From assembly GCA_027082175.1 (NCBI GenBank), contig JALWIX010000075.1:1-36569 (forward strand): DNA of 36,569 nucleotides, given 5' to 3'. A program made the position numbers and the translations under genes. Origin of the DNA: Campylobacterales bacterium. Lineage in GTDB: Bacteria > Campylobacterota > Campylobacteria > Campylobacterales > Nitratiruptoraceae. The notes beneath the pieces were generated by a model. That model searched no databases. It saw only the letters and a list, made by a program, of their open reading frames with translations, and was not told where the DNA came from. This document shows, piece by piece, positions 1-7,446 of the stretch (position 1 is the stretch's first letter; every line of letters starts with the position of its first letter).

Positions 1-445
1 TAGTGATATCGGCTATATTTTCATACTCTCTTACTCTTTGCTCATATAGTTTTTTTGCATTTTCGTAAGATTTAAAAAGCGGTCTTTTTTTTATCTTTTT
101 CTTTGCGTTTTTGCTTTTTGTTATGCGTTCGTATATCCAGTCAAAATCGGCTTTTAGATAAACTACGGTACCTATATCTTTTATATTTTTTATTTTATAA
201 AATCCACCGCCTGTAGATATGATGGTGTTTTTAACTGAAGATGCAAGCCAGTCGGCCGTTTTTTGCTCAAGTTCCCTAAAATATTTCTCTCCCTGTTTTG
301 CAAAAATTTTTTTTATTTTCTTATTGGTTAGACTCTCTATCAAATCGTCTGTATCTATGGCAAAAAGTTTAGTTTTTGCGCTCATAGCTCTAGCAAGTGT
401 TCCTTTGCCAACTCCCATAAATCCTATAAGAACAATATTTTTCAT
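1..445 (-). CDS. aroK: Shikimate kinase, 3' end cut by the window edge
   Basis: Reading the minus strand from ATG at 445 gives 148 residues with no stop before base 1, so the C-terminus is missing. The product would phosphorylate shikimate to shikimate 3-phosphate with ATP in the cytoplasm (chorismate pathway). Seen in the protein: an N-terminal P-loop GFMGVGKGT, a DTDD motif typical of the shikimate-binding region, the STGGG glycine-rich motif, and a lid-region RPLF. The order and spacing match the shikimate kinase family, which is usually about 165-175 residues. A strong ribosome site (AGAGGAG) precedes the ATG. The gene is divergent from dnaE with 155 bases between their starts. The P-loop carries GKG-T rather than the more common GKS-T, which is tolerated in the family. 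Confidence 0.93.
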   Translation of the reverse strand, partial: MKNIVLIGFMGVGKGTLARAMSAKTKLFAIDTDDLIESLTNKKIKKIFAKQGEKYFRELEQKTADWLASSVKNTIISTGGGFYKIKNIKDIGTVVYLKADFDWIYERITKSKNAKKKIKKRPLFKSYENAKKLYEQRVREYENIADIT

Positions 446-521
446 AGCTCCTCTTTAGCAAAATTTTTCTATAATGTTAGCAAAATTTAGATAAATAGTT
501 GATGGTTGATAGTAATTTGTT

Positions 522-560
522 ATTGGTGTATTGGAAAAGATAAATTGATATACCAATATA
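522..560. repeat. ATTGGTRTATTGG-type repeat upstream of dnaE
   Basis: ATTGGTGTATTGG lies at 522-534, and a partial reverse-oriented copy, ATACCAATAT, lies around 550-559. The same 13-mer family occurs as an inverted pair just after dnaE (4169-4181 and 4213-4225). The right arm here runs into the putative dnaE -10 element. The function is unknown. Confidence 0.55.
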
Positions 561-562
561 AT
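557..562 (+). promoter_or_regulatory. Putative -10 element for dnaE
   Basis: TATAAT lies 38 bases before the dnaE start. No convincing -35 hexamer is visible, which is common for sigma-70 promoters in Campylobacterota. A second TATAAT at 470-475 is also possible but further away. Confidence 0.4.
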
Positions 563-600
563 GAATTCTCAAATATCCTAGAGATATCAAAAGGAAACTG

Positions 601-3600
601 ATGAGCATAAAATTTACCCACCTTCATTTGCATACCGAATATTCGCTTCTTGATGGAGCAAACAAGATAAAAGCGCTTGCCAAAAGATGCAAAGAGCTTG
701 GAATGGATTCGGTTGCAATCACGGATCATGGAAATATGTTCGGCGCCATTGACTTTTACAAAGCGATGAAAGCGGAAGGTATAAAACCTATCATAGGAAT
801 AGAAGCATATCTGCACAATCAAGAGGATTTAGGAGATAAATCAACAAAACAGAGATTTCACCTTTGCCTTTTTGCTAAAAACGAAATCGGATATAAAAAT
901 CTTATGTATCTTAGCTCTCAAAGCTATATAAACGGTTTTTACTACTATCCAAGAATAAACAAAAAACTTCTAAAAGAGCACTCACAAGGGCTTATCTGTA
1001 CTAGCGCTTGTCTTCAAGGAGAGGTGAACTGGCACCTAAATCTCAATAGCGAAAGAAATAAAAAATTTGGCGCAAAAGGGTATGAAGAGGCAAAAAAAAT
1101 AGCTTTGGAGTATAAAGAGATTTTTGGAGACGATTTCTATCTTGAGCTTATGAGACACGGTATCCACGACCAGCAATATATAGACGAACAGGTTATAAAG
1201 CTATCTTTAGAAACCGGTATAAAAATAGTGGCTACGAACGATACTCACTATCTGGTTCAAGAAGATGCGGAACCCCACGAAGCTTTTATGTGTATAGCGA
1301 TGAACAAACTTTATGACGATCCAAATCGTTTAAGACATTCAGTTCATGAGTTTTATCTAAAATCCCCTCAAGAGATGGCAAAACTTTTCGCAGATATCCC
1401 TGAAGCTTTAGAAAACACCCAAGAGATCGTTGAAAAATGCAATCTTGAGCTAGACCTTGGAAACCCAACGCCGCCAAATTTTAAATTTACCAAAGAGTAT
1501 GCTAAAAAAGAGGGGGTAGAACTTCCAGAAGATAATACATATAGTTTAAAAAACGATGCGGTTTTGTTTGAATATGAGTGTAAAAAAGGTCTTGAAAAAA
1601 GGCTTCAAAACATACCTAAAGAAGAGCATAAAAAGTATTGGGAGAGACTCAATCACGAAATAAACATTATAAATTCAATGAAGTTTCCGGGCTATATGCT
1701 AATAGTCTGGGATTTTGTGAGAGAGGCTAAAGAAAGAGGCGTTCCGGTTGGACCCGGAAGGGGTTCGGCTGCTGGAAGTTTGGTGGCTTACGCACTGGAG
1801 ATAACAGATATTGATCCTTTAAAATACAATCTACTTTTTGAGAGGTTTTTAAATCCTGAGCGTGTAAGTATGCCCGATATCGATATGGACTTTTGCCAAG
1901 AACGCAGAGGCGAAATCATCGATTATGTGGTAGAAAAATATGGCCGTTTTAATGTCGCTCAAGTTATAACTTTCGGTTCTTTGCTGGCAAAAGGGGTTAT
2001 TAGAGATGTGGCAAGAGTTTTGGGAATGAGTTATGCCGATGCGGACAAGATGGCAAAACTGATTCCAGACAAGCTAGGAATAACTTTGCAAAAAGCTTAT
2101 GAGCAAGAGCCAAAAATCAAAGAATTGATAGAAAATGACCCTCTCGCGGCTAGAGTTTGGAAGTTTGCTCTAGCGTTAGAGGGACTTAAAAGGAATGCTG
2201 GAATGCACGCAGCGGGTGTCGTTATAAGTAACGAAGAGCTTTGGCGCAAAACCCCTCTTTATAAACCATCCGGCGAAGACACTTTGGTTACTCAATACTC
2301 TCTTAACTTTTTAGAAGATGTGGACCTGATAAAGTTTGATTTTTTAGGTTTGAAAACCTTAACTGTTATAGATAACGCTTTAAAACTTGTTGAAAAGAGA
2401 TATGGGAAAAAACTGGACTGGAATAAAATAGACATTAACGACAAAAAAGTTTATGATCTTATTCAAAGCGGACATACTCTGGGACTGTTTCAGATAGAAT
2501 CTCAAGGTATGCAGCGTTTAAACGCAAGGTTAAAGCCGACAACATTCGAAGATATTATCGCGGTGTTGGCTCTTTACAGGCCTGGACCGATGGAATCAGG
2601 GATGCTTGAAGACTTTATAGAGAGAAAACATGGAAGAAAAAAGATATATTATCCTTTTGAAGAGGTGAGTTTTGATGAGTTAAAAGAGACTTTAGAACCC
2701 ACATATGGGATGATCGTTTATCAAGAACAGGTTATGCAGATAGTGCAGATTATCGGCGGATTTAGCCTTGGCGAAGCAGATATTATCCGACGTGCTATGG
2801 GTAAAAAGAAAAAAGATTTGATGGAGGAGTACAAAAAGGATTTTGTCAAACGTGCCAGTGAGAGAGGATTTGATCCCGAAAAAAGTCGCGTATTGTTCGA
2901 GCTTATAGAAAAATTTGCCGGATATGGATTTAACAAATCCCATTCGGCGGCTTACGCTATGATAACTTTTCAGACTGCATATCTCAAAGCCTACTATCCT
3001 CAAGAGTTTATGGCTGCGCTTTTGACGAGCGAACAGGATAATACAGATAAAATCGTTAAATATGTGGATGAGGTCAAAAGACTCAAAATTAAACTCTTAC
3101 CTCCAGACATAACAAAGTCGTCATTAGAGTTTAGCGCCACAAAGATTAATGGTGAAGATGTGATCTTGTTTGGGCTAGGCGCTATTAAAGGAGTGGGTGA
3201 AAGCGCCGTGTTATCCATACTCGAAGCGAGAGAAGAAAACGGCTTTAATGATCTTGATGACTTTTTACACAAAATTGACCCATCAAAAGTTAACAAAAAA
3301 GTTATAGAGTCTTTGATAAAATCCGGAGCTATGGATGTTTTTGGATATAGCAGAAAGACACTGCTTCACAATATCGAAAAGATTGTAGATACCAGCCACG
3401 AGATAGCAAGAGCGAAAAAGATGGCGGAAAACTCTCTTTTTGGGGACATAGAAGAGATGACCGCCATCAAGATAGAGCTTGAAGACTTAGGAGAGTTTGA
3501 TCTAAAAACCATTTTGGAACTTGAAAAAGAGACTTTAGGGTTTTACGTATCGGGACATCCTTTGGATAATTTTAGAGAAGAGCTAGAAAAGATAAATTAT

Positions 3601-4131
3601 ACGCTTTCAAGCGATCTTGAAAATATTGCCGATGGCAGTGACGCTCTTTTTGTAGGTAAAGTTGAAGAGATAAAAACCAAAATCAGCAAAAAAGGAAACA
3701 AGTTCGGCATTGTAAATATTATGGACCTACATGGCAACATTGAGCTAATGCTCTTTTCAGACAAATTAGAAGAGCTTGAAAATATGGATATAGAGCGTCC
3801 AATAGCCTTTAGAGCTTATATTACGAAAGATGGAGATTTTACAAGAATCAGATGCGATAAGATAATGACTTTGGAAGAGGCTAAAGGAGAGAGAATCGAT
3901 ACGAAAATAGAAGAAAAATATGAGGAGCCTCTTGTTGTAAAATTAGAGCTAACGCATGAGCTTAATCTTCTAGAAGAGCTTTACAGAATAGCTCAAAACC
4001 ATCCTGGAAGAAGGCCGTTGAAGCTTATAATCACTTCAAAGCTTCAAGAAGTAGAGATTGAATCAAGCGTTTATGTAAATAGCGATTTAGTCAAAGAGTT
4101 ATCAAAGATTGAAGGGGTTTATGTTGCGTAG
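601..4131 (+). CDS. dnaE: DNA polymerase III alpha subunit
   Basis: This is the replicative polymerase of 1176 residues, a full-length member of the DnaE family. The N-terminal PHP domain begins with HLHLHTEYSLLDG (residues 7-19) and includes TDHGN near residue 42. The palm has PGRGSAAGS and the catalytic PDIDMD (D426 and D428), with the third catalytic Asp at D580 in KFDFLGL. A clamp-binding-like motif, ENSLFG, sits near residues 943-948. A C-terminal OB-fold is seen as FVGKVEEIKTKISKKGNKFG and the strands that follow. AAGGAAA lies about 10 bases before the ATG. The gene ends at TAG, and an AT-rich inverted repeat separates it from a convergent gene. It is transcribed away from aroK. Confidence 0.98.
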   Translation: MSIKFTHLHLHTEYSLLDGANKIKALAKRCKELGMDSVAITDHGNMFGAIDFYKAMKAEGIKPIIGIEAYLHNQEDLGDKSTKQRFHLCLFAKNEIGYKNLMYLSSQSYINGFYYYPRINKKLLKEHSQGLICTSACLQGEVNWHLNLNSERNKKFGAKGYEEAKKIALEYKEIFGDDFYLELMRHGIHDQQYIDEQVIKLSLETGIKIVATNDTHYLVQEDAEPHEAFMCIAMNKLYDDPNRLRHSVHEFYLKSPQEMAKLFADIPEALENTQEIVEKCNLELDLGNPTPPNFKFTKEYAKKEGVELPEDNTYSLKNDAVLFEYECKKGLEKRLQNIPKEEHKKYWERLNHEINIINSMKFPGYMLIVWDFVREAKERGVPVGPGRGSAAGSLVAYALEITDIDPLKYNLLFERFLNPERVSMPDIDMDFCQERRGEIIDYVVEKYGRFNVAQVITFGSLLAKGVIRDVARVLGMSYADADKMAKLIPDKLGITLQKAYEQEPKIKELIENDPLAARVWKFALALEGLKRNAGMHAAGVVISNEELWRKTPLYKPSGEDTLVTQYSLNFLEDVDLIKFDFLGLKTLTVIDNALKLVEKRYGKKLDWNKIDINDKKVYDLIQSGHTLGLFQIESQGMQRLNARLKPTTFEDIIAVLALYRPGPMESGMLEDFIERKHGRKKIYYPFEEVSFDELKETLEPTYGMIVYQEQVMQIVQIIGGFSLGEADIIRRAMGKKKKDLMEEYKKDFVKRASERGFDPEKSRVLFELIEKFAGYGFNKSHSAAYAMITFQTAYLKAYYPQEFMAALLTSEQDNTDKIVKYVDEVKRLKIKLLPPDITKSSLEFSATKINGEDVILFGLGAIKGVGESAVLSILEAREENGFNDLDDFLHKIDPSKVNKKVIESLIKSGAMDVFGYSRKTLLHNIEKIVDTSHEIARAKKMAENSLFGDIEEMTAIKIELEDLGEFDLKTILELEKETLGFYVSGHPLDNFREELEKINYTLSSDLENIADGSDALFVGKVEEIKTKISKKGNKFGIVNIMDLHGNIELMLFSDKLEELENMDIERPIAFRAYITKDGDFTRIRCDKIMTLEEAKGERIDTKIEEKYEEPLVVKLELTHELNLLEELYRIAQNHPGRRPLKLIITSKLQEVEIESSVYVNSDLVKELSKIEGVYVA

Positions 4132-4140
4132 TTAAGTATA

Positions 4141-4230
4141 ATATATTAGTATATTAGTGTATTAGTGTATTGGTATATTGGTAGAATAATTTTTTTGCCA
4201 ATACACCAATAACCAATATACCAATAACCA
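4141..4230. repeat. Degenerate tandem and inverted ATTGGTRTATTGG repeat after dnaE
   Basis: The segment starts with short units like TATTAGTG and TATTGGTA in tandem. It then carries ATTGGTATATTGG (4169-4181) and its perfect reverse complement CCAATATACCAAT (4213-4225), with a T-rich spacer at 4191-4196. It lies between two convergent genes, so it may act as a bidirectional, G+C-poor terminator. A related 13-mer lies upstream of dnaE at 522-534. Confidence 0.65.
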
Positions 4231-4267
4231 AATATCCTACTCTACTCACTATTCTTGTTCAATAAAA

Positions 4268-5200
4268 TCAAAACTCAAAAGAATATGGGATTTTTTCTTT
4301 TTTTCTATATGGGGCTTTTCTGCCAGCCCACTCTTTTAAGTCCTCTAAATCAAAAAGCAAGATATTTTTATCTCTGTTTTTTAGAAGTTCGTTGCTAAAG
4401 CCGCTTTTTGAAAAAAGGGCGAAAAAGTCCGCTTCAATATTTGCCGCTTTGCATTTTTTTTGTAAAGATGTAAGAGTTTTTTTGCATATTTTGCTGTTTT
4501 TCCATTTGCACTCACCAACCACAATTTTACCGTCTTCCAAAGCCGTCAATATATCTAGTTCTATTTTTATATCCCAGTAGCTGCCGGTTGAGAGAATGTT
4601 TGTAAATCTATCTTTTATAAGTTCGTTTGAAAGTTCTTCATAGGTTAAAGAAACGAAATTTTCAAAATCGTTTTGTATAAGCTTTAAAACTTTTTCGAAA
4701 TTATTCTCTTCCAAATCGTTAATATTTGGTTCTATATATCTGAACCAAAATCTAAAAAAAGGTTTTTCAAATCTGATCTTATGTGAAATTCTGTATTTTC
4801 TTAGATTTCTTTTCAGTTTCTGTTTTGGATGGCTTTTTTTTATAGGTTTTTCCCTAGAATACTCTTTTTTAACTATTCTATTTTTTATCAAAGACTCTAT
4901 TTTGTTTTTTGCCTCAAAGTCGCTTAAACTTGTTTTTTTAACAGCGCTGTTTATTTTTCTGTCACCTATGGCAAAAATGGATAGAAGCTCGTTTGTTGAG
5001 AGATGTTTTGATTTTATCAGCTTGTTTTTTATCTCTTTGAAGTTTTTTAAGACATTCTCTTCGATTTGGGAAAATATCTCATCTTCGAAATCGAGTTTAA
5101 AAAAATCTTGAACACCGCCAAATACTGAATAAAACTCTATAGCTTTTTCTATATCTTCTCTTTTGAAGTTGTTGTAAAATTTTAAAAACTCTTTTTTTAT
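4268..5200 (-). CDS. DUF234 / PD-(D/E)XK-like protein with apparent AUA start
   Basis: The minus-strand frame is open from a TAA just upstream (about 5221) down to the stop at 4268. It contains no ATG, GTG or TTG until a TTG at 4891, deep inside the protein. An AAAGGA ribosome site lies 8 bases before an ATA codon at 5200. Starting there gives 310 residues beginning (M)KKEFLKFYNNF and containing FYSVFGGV near residue 23, which resembles the N-termini I recall for this family in related bacteria. The C-terminal half has an EKPFFRFWFRYIEPN segment and a nuclease-like pattern of ELDIL followed by VVGECKW, matching D...ExK of the PD-(D/E)XK fold in DUF234 proteins. No P-loop ATPase domain is present, unlike the larger DUF234 ATPases. 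The role is unknown. The start could be a decayed ATG (pseudogene), a sequence error or genuine AUA initiation. Confidence 0.7.
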   Translation of the reverse strand: MKKEFLKFYNNFKREDIEKAIEFYSVFGGVQDFFKLDFEDEIFSQIEENVLKNFKEIKNKLIKSKHLSTNELLSIFAIGDRKINSAVKKTSLSDFEAKNKIESLIKNRIVKKEYSREKPIKKSHPKQKLKRNLRKYRISHKIRFEKPFFRFWFRYIEPNINDLEENNFEKVLKLIQNDFENFVSLTYEELSNELIKDRFTNILSTGSYWDIKIELDILTALEDGKIVVGECKWKNSKICKKTLTSLQKKCKAANIEADFFALFSKSGFSNELLKNRDKNILLFDLEDLKEWAGRKAPYRKKEKIPYSFEF

Positions 5201-5242
5201 CTTTTTAGTCCTTTGTTTTTTTTATTATATCAAAAATTAAAG

Positions 5243-5248
5243 TATAAT
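5243..5248 (+). promoter_or_regulatory. Putative -10 element for the SYLF gene
   Basis: TATAAT lies 20 bases before the ATG at 5269, in the short gap after the divergent DUF234-like gene. No clear -35 is visible. Confidence 0.45.
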
Positions 5249-5268
5249 CACTAGAAAAAGGGATTGAA

Positions 5269-5931
5269 ATGAGAAGATTTATTATATTTTTTGCGCTCTT
5301 TGCAATCTCTCTTTTTGCTTCTTCCGAAAGAGAGAAAATTTTGGAGTCGATAAATGTTTTAGATAGATTTATGGCGATTCCGGAAGAAGGGATTTCAAGA
5401 GAGCTTTTTTTAGACGCTGAAGCAATTGCTATAATTCCTAAAACAATGAAGGTCGGTTTCATAATAGGAGGCAGATACGGAAAAGGTGTTTTGCTTATAA
5501 AAGATAGTGTTGGAAGATGGAGCAATCCTCTTTTTATAGAGTTGAAAGGGGGAAGTTTAGGATGGCAGATAGGCGCTCAGTCGATAGATATTATACTTGT
5601 TTTTAAAACCAAAGAGAGTGTAAATGAACTTTTTAAAAAAAAGATAACGTTGGGGGCTGACGCATCGATAGCAGCTGGACCGTTAGGGAGAACTGCAGCT
5701 GCCGCGACTGATGCGAAACTGCAGTCAGAGATTTACTCCTACTCGAAAAGTAAAGGTTTTTTTATAGGTCTTTCGCTAGCTGGCTCCGTAATAAAACTCG
5801 ATAAAGAAGCCATAGAGAGTTTTTACAAAATACCTTTTTCGAGAGTTAAAGATGTTATTTACCAAAAAGTAAAAAGCGGCGATCCTTTGATCGAAGAGCT
5901 TAAAAACAGACTTTATGATTATTCTAGATAG
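5269..5931 (+). CDS. Secreted SYLF-domain (Ysc84-like) lipid-binding protein
   Basis: The protein has 220 residues. An N-terminal signal peptide (RRFIIFFALFAISLFASS) predicts export to the periplasm. The rest is a SYLF/Ysc84 domain: PKTMKVGFIIGGRYGKGVLL, then GGSLGWQIGAQSIDIILVF, LGADASIAAGPLGR and a final YSYSKSKGFFIGLSLAG. The order matches the bacterial YSC84 family, whose eukaryotic members bind phosphoinositides. In bacteria the role is not settled, though an association with the envelope is likely. The ribosome site is weak (AAGGGATTGAA). It is 8 bases from the next gene and probably co-transcribed with it. Confidence 0.88.
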   Translation: MRRFIIFFALFAISLFASSEREKILESINVLDRFMAIPEEGISRELFLDAEAIAIIPKTMKVGFIIGGRYGKGVLLIKDSVGRWSNPLFIELKGGSLGWQIGAQSIDIILVFKTKESVNELFKKKITLGADASIAAGPLGRTAAAATDAKLQSEIYSYSKSKGFFIGLSLAGSVIKLDKEAIESFYKIPFSRVKDVIYQKVKSGDPLIEELKNRLYDYSR

Positions 5932-5939
5932 GAGATTTC

Positions 5940-6173
5940 ATGTTTCCCTGGGAAGAACCCTCTAAAAGAAACAACAGAAGAAAATCTTTTAGGCCAAGGT
6001 GCAAAGAGTGTAGAACCAACAAGTTTGTCGTCCCTATAGTTTACGGTTTTAAGGTGAGCGAAGAGCTTCTTGAAAAAGAGAAGTTAGGCGAGATAAAAAT
6101 AGGTGGTATTTCTAGAAGCGTGGATGCGCCAAACTGGCAGTGTAAAAATTGTGGAAAAGAGTTTTTGAGATGA
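5940..6173 (+). CDS. Small zinc-ribbon protein
   Basis: This 77-residue protein is of unrecognised function. Two CxxC pairs (C21/C24 and C68/C71) at opposite ends form a likely zinc ribbon. The intervening segment, VVPIVYGFKVSEELLEKEKLG, is an extended strand and helix. The N-terminus is rich in basic residues (KRNNRRKSFRPR). A good ribosome site (AGGAG) lies just before the ATG. Its TGA overlaps the ATG of the following cupin gene (ATGA), so the two are probably translationally coupled. Confidence 0.75.
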   Translation: MFPWEEPSKRNNRRKSFRPRCKECRTNKFVVPIVYGFKVSEELLEKEKLGEIKIGGISRSVDAPNWQCKNCGKEFLR

Positions 6174-6457
6174 GATATGAAAAAACGGGTATCACAGATG
6201 TTGGAAAAATAAAAAAGATTTTAGAAGATGAAGGGTATTTTAATATTTTTGTCTGGAAAGATACGAAAGGAACCTTTTATCCTACACATACCCATCCTTA
6301 CGATGAGGTTAGATGGGTCATTGAGGGAGAGATAATTATAGCTAATGATGAAGCGGAGTTTATACTAAGTCCCGGAGATAGACTAAACTCTCCGCCAAAC
6401 ACTCCCCACTGGGCAAAAGCGATAAGTAACGTTACTTATGTATGCGGTTCAAGATAG
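6170..6457 (+). CDS. Small single-domain cupin
   Basis: The protein has 95 residues from the ATG at 6170, which overlaps the previous stop as ATGA. A TTG further upstream (6149) is in frame but lies inside the zinc-ribbon gene and is less likely. The first cupin motif fits the textbook pattern G(X)5HXH(X)3E(X)6G exactly: G34, H40, H42, E46 and G53. The second has G69, P75 and H80. The metal ligands are therefore probably H40, H42, E46 and H80. Short cupins of this type bind metal and may be sugar isomerases, dioxygenases or ligand sensors. Nothing in the sequence decides the substrate. The last codons encode a perfect 18-base palindrome. Confidence 0.85.
   Translation: MRYEKTGITDVGKIKKILEDEGYFNIFVWKDTKGTFYPTHTHPYDEVRWVIEGEIIIANDEAEFILSPGDRLNSPPNTPHWAKAISNVTYVCGSR
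6422..6439. promoter_or_regulatory. Perfect 18-base palindrome inside the cupin gene
   Basis: ATAAGTAACGTTACTTAT equals its own reverse complement. It lies in the last coding part of the cupin gene, about 300 bases before the response-regulator start. A related interrupted palindrome with the same half-site core lies at 6552-6568. It could be a dimeric regulator site, but a binding role is inference only. Confidence 0.4.
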
Positions 6458-6733
6458 GAAATATTTTACTAAAGATTCTGTAATCAAATTCTACTTAAAG
6501 TTGTTAGATTTCACTTTGGGGAGCTGGATTATAAAAAGTCGTATGTTCCGAAAGTTACCTAGTAACTTAGTAATATTTAAAAATTTAAATATTCAATTAT
6601 AATCATAATATAATAATAATTTTATATAATTAGAAAATGATAAAGAAGATATATTTTTTTGATATGTTCTCTAACCTAAAATTTTAAGGTAAGATTTTCA
6701 TCCTATAAATTTGTCGAATGAGGTTGTAGTCGT
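6458..6733. promoter_or_regulatory. AT-rich regulatory region before the response regulator
   Basis: This non-coding stretch is extremely A+T-rich between about 6575 and 6660. It holds an inverted repeat, AAGTTAC-CTA-GTAACTT (6552-6568), and a near-palindrome, CCTAAAATTTTAAGG, around 6676-6690. The ribosome site for the next gene is GAGG near 6719. The region probably carries the response-regulator promoter, but no single -10 stands out. Confidence 0.45.
6552..6568. promoter_or_regulatory. Interrupted inverted repeat, possible operator
   Basis: The half-sites AAGTTAC and GTAACTT flank a 3-base spacer. They share the AAGTWAC core with the perfect palindrome at 6422-6439. The site lies about 170 bases before the response regulator start. 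Confidence 0.4.
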
Positions 6734-7381
6734 ATGAAAATTGTAATATTAGAAGATGAATTTGAATTAAGCTATGCTATAAAATTGTTACTTGAATCAA
6801 ATGGACATCAAGTATATAATTTTCATACCATAGATCAATTTACTGAACAGATTGAATCTATAAGGCCTATAGATCTTATAATATTAGATATATCTTTGCC
6901 GGATGGAAATACTTTAAAAATGTTAAAATCTTTTCCACATATTGTGCAAGATAGTAAACTTTTGGTTATATCAGGGCATACGGAAATAGAAAATATTAAA
7001 TCATCTTTTGAACTTGGAGCTGAAGATTTTATAAAAAAACCTTTCAATCCTGAGGAGCTTCTTTTAAGAATCAATCGTATATTCAACTTGCTTCAAAAAA
7101 ATATTCAACGCTTCGCAGATATTTTTTACTACGATTGGAATGCTAAAATGCTTTATAACTCCCATACTCCTATAGTTTTAAGCCGAACCGAAGTAGAACT
7201 TTTGGAACTTCTTCTACGAAATAAAGGTAGATTTTTGTCTCCTGAGACTATAGCTGAGTATATTTGGAAAGAGAGTGTTTCAAAAAATACCGTTGCGGCT
7301 TTAGTAAATAGATTAAGAAAAAAACTTAAAAAATCCAATATTATAGTCTCAAAACGAGAAATAGGATACGCCATATTATAA
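6734..7381 (+). CDS. OmpR-family response regulator
   Basis: The protein has 215 residues. The receiver domain (1-115) has the acidic pair E7/D8, phospho-acceptor D52 in LIILDISLPDG, the conserved S80 and K102 in IKKPFNPEE, so all switch residues are intact. The C-terminal half is a winged-helix DNA-binding domain (LSRTEVELLELLLRNKGRFLS at about 148-168, then NTVAALVNRLRKKL and a final GYAIL hairpin). It is a cytoplasmic two-component transcription factor. No kinase is adjacent. The nearest is the FecR-fused kinase at 8803, beyond the OmpA gene and a terminator, which makes it a candidate partner. Targets may include the OmpA gene 65 bases downstream and the exopolysaccharide genes. Confidence 0.93.
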   Translation: MKIVILEDEFELSYAIKLLLESNGHQVYNFHTIDQFTEQIESIRPIDLIILDISLPDGNTLKMLKSFPHIVQDSKLLVISGHTEIENIKSSFELGAEDFIKKPFNPEELLLRINRIFNLLQKNIQRFADIFYYDWNAKMLYNSHTPIVLSRTEVELLELLLRNKGRFLSPETIAEYIWKESVSKNTVAALVNRLRKKLKKSNIIVSKREIGYAIL

Positions 7382-7446
7382 ATTTTGTCATTTTCATATC
7401 ATCTAGCTAAAGTAAAATATTTTTAAAAAAATCGGAGGAGTAATTT

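Noticed and set aside
4141-4230. A CRISPR-like array after dnaE.
   Set aside because: The units are short (8-13 bases), degenerate and contiguous, with no unique spacers and no cas genes nearby.
4268-4891. A 207-residue gene starting at the internal TTG (4891).
   Set aside because: The frame stays open for another 103 codons upstream, with family-like sequence (FYSVFGGV) and a good ribosome site before 5200.
6422-6439. The perfect palindrome as a transcription terminator for the cupin gene.
   Set aside because: It has no loop, no T tract after it, and lies within the coding sequence.
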